Shown here: positions 1 to 10,279 of the stretch, piece by piece | Numbering within the stretch: position 1 is the first letter of the stretch | Layout: each line of letters starts with the position of its first letter | Assembly (NCBI RefSeq): GCF_029227915.1 | Contig: NC_079886.1 | Span: 20,746,501-20,810,500, forward strand | Length of the DNA: 64,000 nt | Direction: 5' to 3' | DNA from: Hydractinia symbiolongicarpus | Taxonomy: Eukaryota > Cnidaria > Hydrozoa > Anthoathecata > Hydractiniidae | Translations under genes and position numbers: made by a program | Notes under the pieces: model-generated | The model's database searches: none | What the model was told of the DNA's origin: nothing | Seen by the model: the letters and a program-made list of their open reading frames with translations, nothing else

Positions 1-354
1 TAAACAAACTCCAAAGCGATGTACCATTGATCCCATACCAGCGTAATTCCCAATATTTTCACAATAGAGAATTTTTTTACTCTCACACTGTCCTTGTTCT
101 TGCAAGATTTCAATTTGTTTCCAAATTTTATCATGAATATTAACTAAAGTTTTAAAACTATGTTTTTGTGAAGAATCACTTTTCTCTTCTTTAAATAAAA
201 CGTTTTCCTTCTTCCGCGCATGTTTTTGTAACAATGTGGTTTCCTCGACTTTCATTTTTACGTCTGCATATCCCTGCTTTCGTCCAAATTCAAAAGTGGT
301 GTATAAAATAAACAACGAACTTAATAATACACATAAGAACACTTTTGTTTTCAT
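1..354 (-). CDS. FUT8-like glycosyltransferase, N-terminal fragment (partial)
   Basis: An open frame of 118 codons starts at the ATG at 354-352 and runs off the left edge of the window. Seen: a short basic N-terminus (MKTK), one hydrophobic segment at about residues 5-20 and then a charged lysine/glutamate-rich stem. This is the layout of a type II Golgi membrane enzyme. The last 30 residues (around CESKKILYCENIGNYAGMGS, then MVHRFGVC) resemble the start of the FUT8 catalytic region, where a Cys-x-x-x-KKL-x-C segment precedes a glycine-rich GxGxxxHHxVYC stretch. FUT8 adds alpha-1,6-fucose to the innermost GlcNAc of N-glycans. The catalytic GDP-fucose site lies outside the window, so the family call is moderate. 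Any type II glycosyltransferase remains possible. No intron is seen in the visible part. Confidence 0.55.
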   Translation of the reverse strand, partial: MKTKVFLCVLLSSLFILYTTFEFGRKQGYADVKMKVEETTLLQKHARKKENVLFKEEKSDSSQKHSFKTLVNIHDKIWKQIEILQEQGQCESKKILYCENIGNYAGMGSMVHRFGVCL

Positions 355-570
355 TATCCAAATATTTCTACTATCAAAACTTTTGTACTAAATTCTAGAC
401 AACGTAATTTATTAAAATAAATATTTGTGTAAATGCAGCGAGGAAAATTTGTTTTAAAACATTTACCACAAGCTTTTATTCAACAATTAGTATTGATCCC
501 AAGATACTGACAATAACTACTGAAGCCTATTAGGGACATATTATACTTAATACTATGTTTACACTATGAT

Positions 571-669
571 TTTAAGATAATTCTACGATCTTAAGTTAAT
601 TTTTTTTATCTGATTATAAAAATTATCTGGAAATCGTAGAATTATCTGCAGATCGTAGAGTTATCTTAT
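571..669. repeat. Short inverted repeat (AAGATAATTCTACGATCTT family)
   Basis: The segment AAGATAATTCTACGATCTT near 572-592 recurs in reverse complement twice, near 632-650 (atcgtagaattatct) and near 652-667 (agatcgtagagttatctt). The stretch can fold on itself. It is probably the remnant of a small foldback element. Confidence 0.6.
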
Positions 670-671
670 GA

Positions 672-705
672 CCGGGGGAGGAATTCTCCCTCCCCCCCCC
701 CCCTC
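672..705. repeat. G-run/C-run palindrome (copy 1)
   Basis: A G-run followed by GAATTC and a C-run forms a palindrome. The same design (G-run, GGATTCC, C-run) recurs at about 1250-1283, so both look like copies of one small element or its terminus. Confidence 0.5.
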
Positions 706-937
706 AGTAACTTTTCATAGGCTTGTTTAACTGAATCAAACTTGGCACAGTTATAGCACGTAGTACGTACGTCAAAATGCCACCATCTGCTTAAAATTCA
801 ATTACTTTAGTTCTAGAGCGAATTCTTACATTCTATTTAAAGTTTCTGAAAGCTTAATAAAGGTTATTTAACATATTTTCCGGTTTTTACATAGATCGTA
901 TGAAAAATTGCCAAATGTTGCCAGAAAATTCGGTTTT

Positions 938-975
938 TCCCGATTTTCGGGTAAAATCCGAAAAAATCGGGAATC
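938..975. repeat. Hairpin with 11-bp stem
   Basis: TTCCCGATTTT pairs with AAAATCGGGAA across a loop of roughly 15 nt. The hairpin accounts for the short ORFs seen on both strands here. Confidence 0.5.
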
Positions 976-1249
976 GGAATGATCACGTGACCAAAACATG
1001 CAAAGAAATTCTTCTTAATGAAACAAAATTGTGTTGTAAGTTTCAAGTTCTTGACATAATCATAAGAGGTATTATATTTTCCCTATTATAAGTGTTCATA
1101 GAGATTTTTAGGGGTAGTTTCGAGTAATAGCCAATATCCTCTGAAAGGTATTGGACCTAAAAACTTGCATGCAGGTGGATAAACATTGGAACTCAGTAAA
1201 AATTGTAGCCATGCAACATAGCATTAAAGAGTTATTAAACAAAATCCGT

Positions 1250-1283
1250 TAGGGGGGGGCGGATTCCGTCCCCCCCCCCCCCT
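1250..1283. repeat. G-run/C-run palindrome (copy 2)
   Basis: A run of G, then GGATTCC, then a run of about 13 C. It has the same design as the palindrome near 672-705. Confidence 0.5.
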
Positions 1284-2273
1284 TTGACGGTTTCATGTTG
1301 TAATAAGCACATTAGTCAGAGAAGAAATACGTTAAGCATATCCTCAAATCGGTTACGTACCATTAGTATTCCACTACAGTTGAATCGGCATAATTCAAAT
1401 ATTATGGTATATTATAAAAAGCTATTCCATTCTTTTCTCGTTACACAATACCACTAGGGTATAGAGTTCAGCCCCTATTAAAACATATTTACGAATGATT
1501 GTTTCGCACCATAGTTATAGAAAAAACATGTTTTTTCTATTAACTATGTAGAGTCACAAAAAAAAATTGAATTACCTTCATTTGTGTTGTCACGCGACTT
1601 GAAAAGCAAGGGCTTTTCATTTCGCTTTTAGCACGATATTGCCACCAGATATCATTACGCAAAGTTCGTGTATCTTCATTCATATATCTTTTTCTTTATT
1701 TTGTCCTAGTAAAAGAACGTAACCCAGAAAATAGCCTTATTTTATGAAGAGATTTCTTTCCCAATTTTCTCGATATTTTTGAGTTTATATTTAAAATCTA
1801 GCCAGTCAATATAAATGTTATTGTAAGTGGGAAAGAAAACGATCGCAAGCAAAGACGATTGCCGCCAACTTGTGAGAGAACTGTTTGCGTCTTGAAATGT
1901 TCTTCTTGCATAATTCACACTCGCGTTGAACGAGTCTCATAATCGGAAACAACCTCGTCCTAGAGCATGTTGCATCTTTTCGAATATCTTGCCGTCCTGG
2001 TATAAAAAAGGACAACAGGCACTGGGAGCGAAGTTGACTCGGAAGGGTATAATTAACGTCACCAGGTCATTTTTCTGAAAGGCCTATGGACGATGTGGGA
2101 TGTGAAGGTCTGGGAACGAAGTTGGGTGTACAAGTCCATAGTCCTCAGGTTTTTATTTTCTCTGACTGAAAAAGTTTTGTATCGTGATTAATGTATGAAG
2201 GTTAAATAAAGAAACAAAATGTAGATTAAAAATTATTTCTACAAAAATTGTCGTTATATGCTTGAAAACTACT

Positions 2274-2279
2274 TTTATT
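2274..2279 (-). promoter_or_regulatory. Polyadenylation signal of the canopy gene
   Basis: AATAAA on the minus strand, only about 7 nt after the canopy stop codon, so the 3' UTR would be very short. Confidence 0.5.
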
Positions 2280-2285
2280 TAACAA

Positions 2286-4828
2286 TTATAATTCATCCTT
2301 TTCCTCCTCCTCTTCACCGTCATCCTCTTCCTCATCTTTATCACTTTCTGAATGACACAAACCTGTAACAAAAAATAACAAAAAATAACTAAATAGAAAA
2401 CCGATACAAATTAGGCTACTCCAAAAAACTTTATCTTTTTGCAACCGATAAAAACACTTTTTCACTTTCTAGGCGCTGTAAACAAAAAACTAACTTACCA
2501 GCAACGGAAGTACAAAACTCCTTTTTTGTATTTTCTTTTTTCATTTTAAAATAATCAATTATATTTTCTTCGTTTTCTTCGATGATACTATTGCACTAAA
2601 TATACAGAAGGATAAAGAGAAAAATTATCACCGACTCACATTCTTAAAAAACATCAATGTTTTCAACTTTGGTAGTGGAACGGATATTCCAACCAAATTC
2701 GTTGACTACAACTTGTTCAAAATTTCACGCTCAAAAATTACGTAAGCCCGTGTGTACATCAGTGAAATTCACTTGAAATTTACACGAGTGGATATATTAC
2801 TACAGAGTTACGTACCATATGACGAAGCTTCTCTGCAATCTCACCACTCATGGAAACATTCTCTAACTGAAGTGGTTCACCATTTCGAGATTGAGTTAAA
2901 ACGTACTTAATTTTACCAGTATCTTTGTCAACAGACTGGGAATACTGATTCATCTTGTCACACATGCTCTCAGTGATTTCAGTTAAATGCACCTCTGAAC
3001 GTGCATAAGGTAGCTAGAAAAATATAATATAAAAATAATAATCAAAATTTGTTACTTTATACTTAATTTACGAATTAAAATCTTGCAAGTTATCATGTTA
3101 AATGGGCTACGAATTTGCTCAAGTAAGATATCTGTCATTGATGTTACTCTCCATCCTTGCACATTTTGGATAAGATTGTTTGATAACCAAACCACTCAAA
3201 TGGTTGCCTATATCATTTATTGCAAGAATATAAGCAATCTGTTAATGAATTATTACTTTTTATGATTTTCTAATATTTAAATTGTATTTTTAAAAAATAG
3301 ATACATATCTTTCCGTATTTTTCAGTGTTTTTTTTGTCGGTATATTAAGCTATGGTCATTGGAATTTAATACCTTGATGAGAAAGCAAAACAACATGAGG
3401 GACTGTATTTGTAAATAATGCTATATTAAATACCCTCCAAAAGGTAATTAATACCTCTAAATAGATTTTTTTTATTTATTGTTGTTGTTTCCACTGGCTG
3501 TATGCAAAAATTGGGTTTGTTTCTGGGCAAAATTTAACAGAAAATAGCTAGCTTTGAAACTTTTCAAAATGGAAGAGAACTGAAGAGTTTTGAAAAAGTG
3601 TGACAAGATTTTTGAATTAGTACAGGATTGCACAAAAAAGCTCTCCTCTGAGCCGCATACAGATTACAACTTCCAACGCAATACTACTTTGCTTTATGTT
3701 TTTTCTCAAGCACAGTCAGAAAGATTGATTGGAATGTAACAATTTTCGCTTTAATTTTATCAGGAGGGTACACTTATTCTTCAATAAAAAAAGTATTGTT
3801 TATAAATTTTTTGAATAGCTAATTATTGGATAAAAGAAAAAAAGGCTAAATGCCTTTTATTCAGTGTTTTTGATTTGTTAGAATTACTAATTCATTGCCT
3901 ATAGAGGTGAAACTAAAAGTTAATTTGTTTCATATACTACTGCTAATGCTAACCTTTTTCTTCTTCTGATTGCCATTAGGATCCACTCGAAATCCTTCAA
4001 TCTATAAATAAGTAGAAGTACACTAAACACAGCTTCTGTTAAAGACAGTAATTTCTCTGCTAAGGCATCAGAACATACAATAAGCACCTACTTCTAACAC
4101 CTTATTTGGGTCCACCTTTGATATTTCGTATTCTATTTCATCAACAACAACATGGCAGGCTAAAAAGCAAAAATTTATAATGTGATACCAGTATATATCT
4201 GTCACGCAAAACAGAAACAGCAGTAGTGAGAAACACAAAATGCGAGAAATGAAGGACTTATCCTCAGGCCACCAACTAGTATTACTATATTCCAATAATC
4301 AAACCACATCTCATATTAAAGGACTTCTTATAATAGAATGAACATCCCATATTAAAAAAAAAACATCTCATATTAAAAAAAAAACATCTCATATTAAAAA
4401 AACATCTCATATTAAAATTTTTTCTTCTAAAATTTGTTTGTAAGCTGCAATTTGTACAGTGACTATTAAATGCCAACATTGTTGCTTTATTTTTAAAGAT
4501 GGTTACTTGATGTATATACTGTTGTGTCTCTACTGTTTAGTTAAAAAATTATTACCAATTTTCTGGTAGTTACTATAGCAACAAGTAATAAAGACGAAAT
4601 TTAAACGAAAGTTAAACATGCATTACACATAAAAGGGTGCTCAAAATACTAGCATGCTTTGTGATTCACATGTACAAATATATATACTTCCCTAAAATAA
4701 ACTCTGTGTGAAATGTGTATAAAAATATAATTACCTGCACACATTTTCTCCTTTTGTTTTGAGGCCAACGTAGAATGACATGTCCCAAATACAACAATAA
4801 TTAAATTAACAAAACTACCAACAAACAT
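2286..4828 (-). CDS. CNPY2: Canopy family (CNPY2-like) ER saposin-like protein
   Basis: Six exons read on the minus strand: 4828-4735, 4159-4092, 4001-3954, 3013-2816, 2595-2499, 2362-2286. All have GT-AG borders and matching phases, giving 193 aa. A hydrophobic signal peptide covers about residues 1-22. A CAAC motif (C30, C33) follows, as in the CxxC of canopy proteins. Then come VVVDEIEYEISKVDP, GFRVDPNGNQ, PYARSEVHLTEI and the paired Cys of KEFCTSVAGLC, which follow human CNPY2 block by block. The protein ends with a glutamate-rich stretch and the ER-retrieval signal KDEL. Canopy proteins are ER-resident saposin-like chaperone helpers acting on receptors such as FGF receptor, LDLR or TLRs depending on the paralogue. 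I chose this start because it gives the signal peptide. The exact paralogue (CNPY1 or CNPY2 type) is inferred. Confidence 0.9.
4280..4425. repeat. Short tandem repeat in canopy intron 1
   Basis: The unit catctcatattaaaaaaaa, or a close variant, is repeated about five times inside intron 1 of the canopy gene. It generates a spurious minus-strand ORF with repeated NMRCFF. Confidence 0.7.
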
Positions 4829-5521
4829 TTTCGTTACATATACAAAGTATTAACAATCCTAAAAAAAATTGGTAAAGTCATTTGTAATTCTTCTATTAGA
4901 AATAATTAATCAGAGATGAAATCTTCTTCCTGGAAAACTACCGTCAAAAATTAATTCTACTTTAATGCTCTATGGTAATGCAGGAGATGATTATTGCAAA
5001 CCTGCTAACAGTTATAAATAATGCGCAGGAGAAAATATATATGCAATTGTTTAAAGGTTACCTCCCAACAAAAACAAGCTGTGCCTAGTGTAGGTAAGTA
5101 AAATATAGTTAATAAAGAAAAAAATACCCCTTTCTACTGAAAATGTTGTTTTTAAAAGATATTATAAGAAATTACAAAATACCACACTGTTACATAAAAT
5201 AATAATAATAATAATAATAATTGCCACACGAAAAGTGAAGAAAATTTAACCGCAATCCAAGTAAAAAAATTTATTTCATCCCTGAGTATAATTTTCCGCA
5301 GTAAACGATCAGACACGTCTGTTAATCTAGGAAAAAAGAACCACTCTTTAAATTTAAATTTAAAATGAATTGCTTGGTTTGGGGTTGTGATAACTCCAAG
5401 AAAAGTAAATTGTGCACTGGATAATGTTAACTTAATTCTCTTTTGTTTTAATACAGCATTTTACACTTACAGTTTTAAATAAACTAATGTTGTTTATTAA
5501 AAACATGCTTAAGCCCAAAAA
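4829..5521. other. Upstream region of canopy, no gene seen
   Basis: About 690 bases between the canopy start codon and the Penelope remnant. It should include the canopy promoter, but I could not identify a TATA box or initiator with confidence. It contains an (AAT)n microsatellite at about 5199-5221. Confidence 0.5.
5199..5221. repeat. (AAT)n microsatellite
   Basis: About seven consecutive AAT units. Confidence 0.9.
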
Positions 5522-6290
5522 TTGCCTATTTTAAACAGGCCTAAGTTAGTTTCCCGGAATCGCGGCAACATGAATGTTACGATAAGCAAGGATAAGCAGT
5601 ATTACCGACTGAAACCTTGTGACGGGCCACCACAGCGATTTTACGGACTACCAAAAATTCATAAACAGGGAAATCCAATTCGACCAATAGTCTCTTGCAC
5701 TGGAACACCGTTATACAACCTATCAAAATGTGTTGCTTCTATCCTCAGCAAATTTACAGCAAGTAACCACAGCAAAAACTCAAAAAAATTTTTGGAATAC
5801 ATCAGAGGAATAAAGATAGCAGACGACGAATGCATGGTATCATTTGATGTCACATCACTCTACACAAATGTTCCCATAAAAGACACCCTAAGCATCATTA
5901 AAGACCTTATCGAAAACGATGCTGTATTCGGTAAAAAGACGAAGATTTCAGTACCGAATTTTCTGCGTTTGGTCAAACTTGTTCTAACCAAAACATGGTA
6001 TCTGTTTAACAAGAACTTCTACACTCAAACAGACGGAGTTGCCATGGGAGGCCCTGAATCATCAGTAGTTGCAGAAATATACATGCAAGCACACTAGAAA
6101 CAGCATTAGTCAGCATTAGTCCAAAGATTTGGAAAAGATTTGTTGATGACATATTCGCCATAATCAAAAGATCTCATCTAGAAGAGTTCCATGAACACAT
6201 CAACGGCCTACATCGACAAATCAAATTCACTATTGAGCTTCAACACGATGGAAGTATCGCTTTCCTGGAACTTTGGTTTCAGCTTCAGTG
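5522..6290 (+). pseudogene. Reverse transcriptase domain of the Penelope-like element
   Basis: Seen in the first frame (5522-6097): the motifs FYGLPKIHK, PIRPIVSCTGTPLYNLSKC, SFDVTSLYTNVP (catalytic aspartate block A) and TDGVAMGGPESS. All are typical of Penelope RTs. After a two-base frame slip near 6090 the frame continues as ALVSISPKIWKRFVDDIFAI, with the catalytic DD of block C, and then AFLEL. The break inside a conserved block means this copy cannot make an intact RT. Confidence 0.88.
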
Positions 6291-6863
6291 TATCGTAAAC
6301 CAACACACACTGACCAGTACCTTAACTTTGAATCAAACCATCAGAAATCTTGCAAAGAAAGTGTCATATCTTCATTACCGAATCGTGCCAACAACGTAGT
6401 CAGTGACAAACAGGAGAGGAAAGAAGAAATTCAACGTGTAAGAAATGCATTAATCGCAAATGGATACAGTCATAAAGTCATCACGCAAATAGAAAATAAA
6501 ATGAAGAGAAGATGTAACGGAGACAACAAAGAAACATTCCTACCCTTTGTACCAGGTACTAGCGAGATCCTTCATCGAGTTTTAAGGCAACACATCAAAT
6601 GCATTCTTAACTCTAAAGACACCCTAAGAAGCACTTTGTCTAAACCAAAAGACAAAATAAACCTGGAAGAACAATACAATCTTGTTTACAAAATCCTGTG
6701 TAAAGATTGTGACGCAGTGTACATAGGCGAAACAAAAAGAAAGTTTAAGCAACGTGTACAAGAACATATGCGCGCAGTGAGAAACAGAGATGTGGAGAAA
6801 AACGAAATTGTGGACCACAGCTGGAGCAGAAATCATCAGTTTAATTGGGAGAAAAATCATTGA
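6273..6863 (+). pseudogene. GIY-YIG endonuclease part of the Penelope-like element
   Basis: The frame contains SVYRKPTHTDQYLNFESNH, typical of the RT to endonuclease linker in these elements, and then NLVYKILCKDCDAVYIGETK, the GIY-YIG core, with KFKQRVQEHMRAVR after it. The arginine of the second motif is visible. The frame ends early at NWEKNH, where a small shift would restore the C-terminal tail, so the domain is largely preserved but broken. Confidence 0.85.
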
Positions 6864-6990
6864 CAGAGAATCCAGAACAACGGCCAGGAAGATTAAATAA
6901 ACCATCAACAGTGTAGCACGTAACAAACACATAAACAGCATCTCGTATCAACTTCCTGAGATTTGGTTACCAGCCCTACAGAAGAAGTAG

Positions 6991-8763
6991 TTACCTACAT
7001 GTAGGTCCGAAAATGTTAATTACCATAATTAACTGTAATTATCAGCTCGTTTCTGATTGGTTAATTTTTATATATTTCGATCCTCTGCATTTTACCTGGA
7101 AAGATAACGGCAGGTAAAACTAAATATACACAGAACTTATGTCGTGTATGCATTATCGTCATAATAGGGAACTTTAGAAGGCGAAAATTACCTATTCAGC
7201 TCTACACAGATTGCAATTGTTCTTCTGTGTAAACAGCAGTTTCTTTAAGTTTTGGGTGTGTAGCTACCAGGTAAACGTCAAGAGAAAACAAAACAATGTG
7301 CTTGGTGGCTCCATAGATCAGTGGTTATAGCTTACAGAGGTTCGGATGCTCTTGACGGCGATTCATCGTGGGCGAGTGAATGCTACCATAATCCCCGGTT
7401 AACCCAAGTCATGTGAGGGAAATTGCGGAGATGGCACACTGTGTGGGCCGTTGAATGTTCCTGGGAGTTGTCTAGTAGAGCACAGGCCCTACTAATTGGG
7501 TCTGTCTAGCTTAAAAGGAGCATTAATTACTCTAGGACTCTCCATCCAATCCATAGCCCCTCCTGGAAATAATAGACAGGGTATATCCCTCAATATTTAT
7601 GAGGCTAGCCATGTGAAATATGCACATCTATCCATCTATATGTAACAGATAATAAAGAAGAGAGTGCTGATAAGCCACAAACGCCTGCATATATAAGGGC
7701 GAGTTCGGGCTACTTTTTAAATTAAATTGGTGGTTGTACTTTTTACGGTGTATGAGGCTTATAGGCACCCTTGTAATAAAAGTATATATATTATAATTTA
7801 AAATTACAAAATTTCTTTATTGTAGCATAATAATAAAAACATTTCTAATTTTACGAAAACAATTTGACAACCACATTAATTTTCGACAAAAAGTTGGGGG
7901 GGAGGGGGGGCAAACATGACATGTGTTTTTGTTTGGTCCCCTAAACAACAAATTTTTCTTTTTTTCACACACAACCCATTGCTTTGTTAATCAATAGCTA
8001 GCTAGATACATACTCTCTCTGTGTAGAAAACAGAATATGACAAAAAATGACAATATACTAAACAGAAAGTGAGAAATAAATGACTGTGTGAACATTAAAG
8101 CATTAGTTTGAACTAGCAATAGCTTTAGCTAGCTAGCTAGCTGGCTTCTTAAAGAAATTTTTCTAGTGACTTTAATATTTCTTGCGCGTTACTTAGCTAC
8201 ATCTCCAGATATATACAAATCACATATAAAAAATTAAAAACGGAACCAGAAGCTAGCAAGCTGGCAAAGCTAAACAATTTAGCCAATAGCGTATCACCAG
8301 GTTACATCCAAGTTTAAATCATCGCCGGCTACCATTTTAAAGCAAAAGTACTGTTTGGTGTTGCTGTTATATGAGTACAAGACGCCATGGCTGGTAAATG
8401 CTTAAAAGGGGAAGCAACTTTACAATCGACACTGTTTTTCCGTTGATAATTATTGAGTGGCTGCGTGACTGTGTGACTGTGTGGATGCAAACACTAACCC
8501 TAACCAGTGCTTTGACGTTGGATAACCCTGTAGCTTGATCTAAGATTGTAATTTGTGTAGCTATAGCTTTATATCGCGTAGTCATACAGCCAGGTAGTTT
8601 TGGTTTTTGATATTTGAAAAGTAAATTCTAAAATTTCACCTGTGAAAGGCATTCTCTGCAAGTGGTAGCTACACTTTTTTGACTTTTGAAAGGGGTTTCT
8701 CCTTCGCCAGCAAGTGATGGCTTCACATATATAAAATAAACTCTGAGCAGGTGAACCCATTTA
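6991..8763. other. Intergenic stretch with a SINE and no gene
   Basis: No exon is supported between the Penelope remnant and the MITE. It holds the SINE copy at 7304-7642, GCTA-rich simple sequence near 8125-8145, and unrecognised AT-rich DNA. The minus ORFs at 8367-8760 show no family resemblance. Confidence 0.6.
7304..7642 (+). mobile_element. tRNA-derived SINE, copy 1
   Basis: About 340 bases recur at 34293-34589 with high similarity. Shared blocks include CTTGACGGCGATTCA, AAGTCATGTGAGGGAAATTG, GATGGCACACTGTGTGGGCC, ACTCTAGGACTCTCCAT, CCTCCTGGAAATAATAGACA and GAGGCTAGCCATGT. The head reads GGTGGCTCCATAGATCAGTG followed by GAGGTTCGGATGC. This resembles the A and B boxes of a tRNA-type RNA polymerase III promoter, so this copy keeps the 5' head. 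Confidence 0.8.
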
Positions 8764-8857
8764 GGGGTCATCTACAAAATTCGTAGCAATTCGTATAAAA
8801 AAAATTCTTATATGCTATACGAATTTTCTTTTGCCATACAGTAATTAAATTCGTATG

Positions 8858-9000
8858 AAATTTTTTTAAATTCGTATAAAATTCGTATGAGTTTTAAATT
8901 AAATTCGTATGAGTTTTAAATTAAATTCGTATGAGTTTTAAATTAAATTCGTATGAGTTTTAAATTAAATTCGTATGAGTTAAATTCGTACGAGTTTAAC
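8858..9000. repeat. 22-bp tandem repeat (ATTCGTATGAGTTTTAAATT)
   Basis: About five direct copies of a 22-base unit inside the left part of the MITE. Related ATTCGTATGA units reappear in the same orientation at about 10000-10150. Confidence 0.85.
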
Positions 9001-9104
9001 AAAAAATTCGTATGAGATTTTAATTAGATGCGTATGGTTTTAAAAAAAAGAAAATCGTTTGACATTGTATTAAATTCGTATATGAGTTTCAAAATAAAAT
9101 ATTT

Positions 9105-9990
9105 TTTAGATCGCATTTTAAAAGTTTAAAAACGAAAAACGGCGATAGAAATGTTTTTTTAGATCGCATTTTAAAAGTTTTAAAACGAAAAACGGCGATA
9201 GAAATGTTTTTTTTAGATCGCATGTTAAAAGTTGAAAAACGAAAAACGGCGATAGAAATGTTTTTTTTAGATCGCATTTTCAAAAGTTTAAAAACGAAAA
9301 ACGGCGATAGAAATGTTTTTTTAGATCGCATGTTAAAAGTTTAAAAACGAAAAACGGCGATAGAAATGTTTTTTTTAGATCGCATTTTCAAAAGTTTAAA
9401 AACGAAAAACGGCGATAGAAATGTTTTTTTAGATCGCATGTTAAAAGTTGAAAAACGAAAAACGGCGATAGAAATATTTTTTTAGATCGCATTTAAAAAG
9501 TTTAAAAACGAAAAACGGCGATAGAAATGTTTTTTTTTAGATCGCACGTTAAAAGTTGAAAAACGAAAAACGGCGATAGAAATGTTTTTTTAGATCGCAT
9601 GTTAAAAGTTGAAAAACGAAAAACGGCGATAGAAATGTTTTTTTAGATCGCATTTTAAAAAGTTTAAAAACGAAACACGGCGATAGAAGTGTTTTTTAGA
9701 TCGCATTTTCAAAAGTTTTAAAACGAAAAACAGCGATAGAAATGTTTTTTTAGATCGCATGTTAAAAGTTGAAAAACGAAAAACGGCGATAGAAATGTTT
9801 TTTTAGATCGCATTTTAAAAAGTTTAAAAACGAAACACGGCGATAGAAATGTTTTTTTAGATCGCATTTTAAAAGTTTAAAAACGAAAAACGGCGATAGA
9901 AATGTTTTTTTAGATCGCATTTTCAAAAGTTTAAAAACGAAAAATGGCGATAGAAGTGTTTTTGTTAGATCGCATTTTAAAAGTGTAAAA
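9105..9990. repeat. Tandem array of 17 units of about 54 bp
   Basis: I count 17 occurrences of AGATCGCA, each followed by a variable T/A run, AAAGTTTAAAAACGAAAA, ACGGCGATAGAAATG and a T run. Unit length is about 54 bases. Units alternate between variants (CATTTTAAAAG, CATGTTAAAAG, CATTTTCAAAAG), so the array may have grown in blocks. The minus-strand ORFs through it are repeat artefacts. Confidence 0.92.
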
Positions 9991-10279
9991 ACGAAATATA
10001 ATTCGTATGAAAATTCGTATAAAAGAGAATATAATTCGAATGACAATTCGTATGAAAGAGAATATAATTCGTATGACAATTCGTATGAAAATCGTATAAA
10101 AGAGAATATAATTCGTATGACAATTCGTATGAAAATCGTATAAAATTCGTATTAGATTTTTTAAAAATCGTATAACTATTTAACACTATACGAATTGTAT
10201 ACGATTTTTATACGAATTAAAAGCAATTAAATTTGTATATATTCGTATAAAATATCATACGAAATTTGTAGACGACCCC

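Larger units (their letters stand above)
355..2285. other. Intergenic stretch with small inverted repeats
   Basis: I see no coding exon between the glycosyltransferase start and the canopy 3' end. The short ORFs here (around 864-1091 and 1818-2015) have no recognisable protein and overlap palindromic DNA. The stretch holds several hairpin-forming repeats, listed separately, and the canopy polyadenylation signal at its right end. Confidence 0.6.
5522..6990 (+). mobile_element. Penelope-like retroelement remnant
   Basis: A reverse-transcriptase frame and a downstream GIY-YIG endonuclease frame lie in the order found in Penelope-like elements. The 5' part, including the upstream RT motifs, is missing. 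Several frameshifts break the reading frame, near 6090 and 6270 and again near 6860. After the endonuclease, homologous coding continues to a stop at about 6988 (ending LPEIWLPALQKK). I could not find terminal repeats. The next 300 bases may be its untranslated tail. Confidence 0.88.
8764..10279. mobile_element. Harbinger-type MITE with TTA target duplication
   Basis: The ends are inverted: left GGGGTCATCTACAAAATTCG, right (reverse complement) GGGGTCGTCTACAAATTTCG. Both are flanked by TTA (8761-8763 and 10280-10282). A 3-bp TWA target duplication with GGG-starting termini is the PIF/Harbinger hallmark. The 1516-bp element carries no transposase frame. Its interior is made of ATTCGTATGA-based repeats on both sides and a 17-copy tandem array in the centre. 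Confidence 0.82.

Noticed and set aside
8495-8512. Telomere-like CTAACCCTAACC
   Set aside because: Only about two repeat units; likely chance.
9105-9990. CRISPR-like array of regular repeats
   Set aside because: Eukaryotic context, no spacers between units, no cas genes; it is a simple tandem satellite.
9089-10186. Minus-strand ORFs with repeated MRSKKTFLSPFFVFKLLK
   Set aside because: Products of the 54-bp tandem array and the ATTCGTATGA repeats in the MITE; no start context or conservation.
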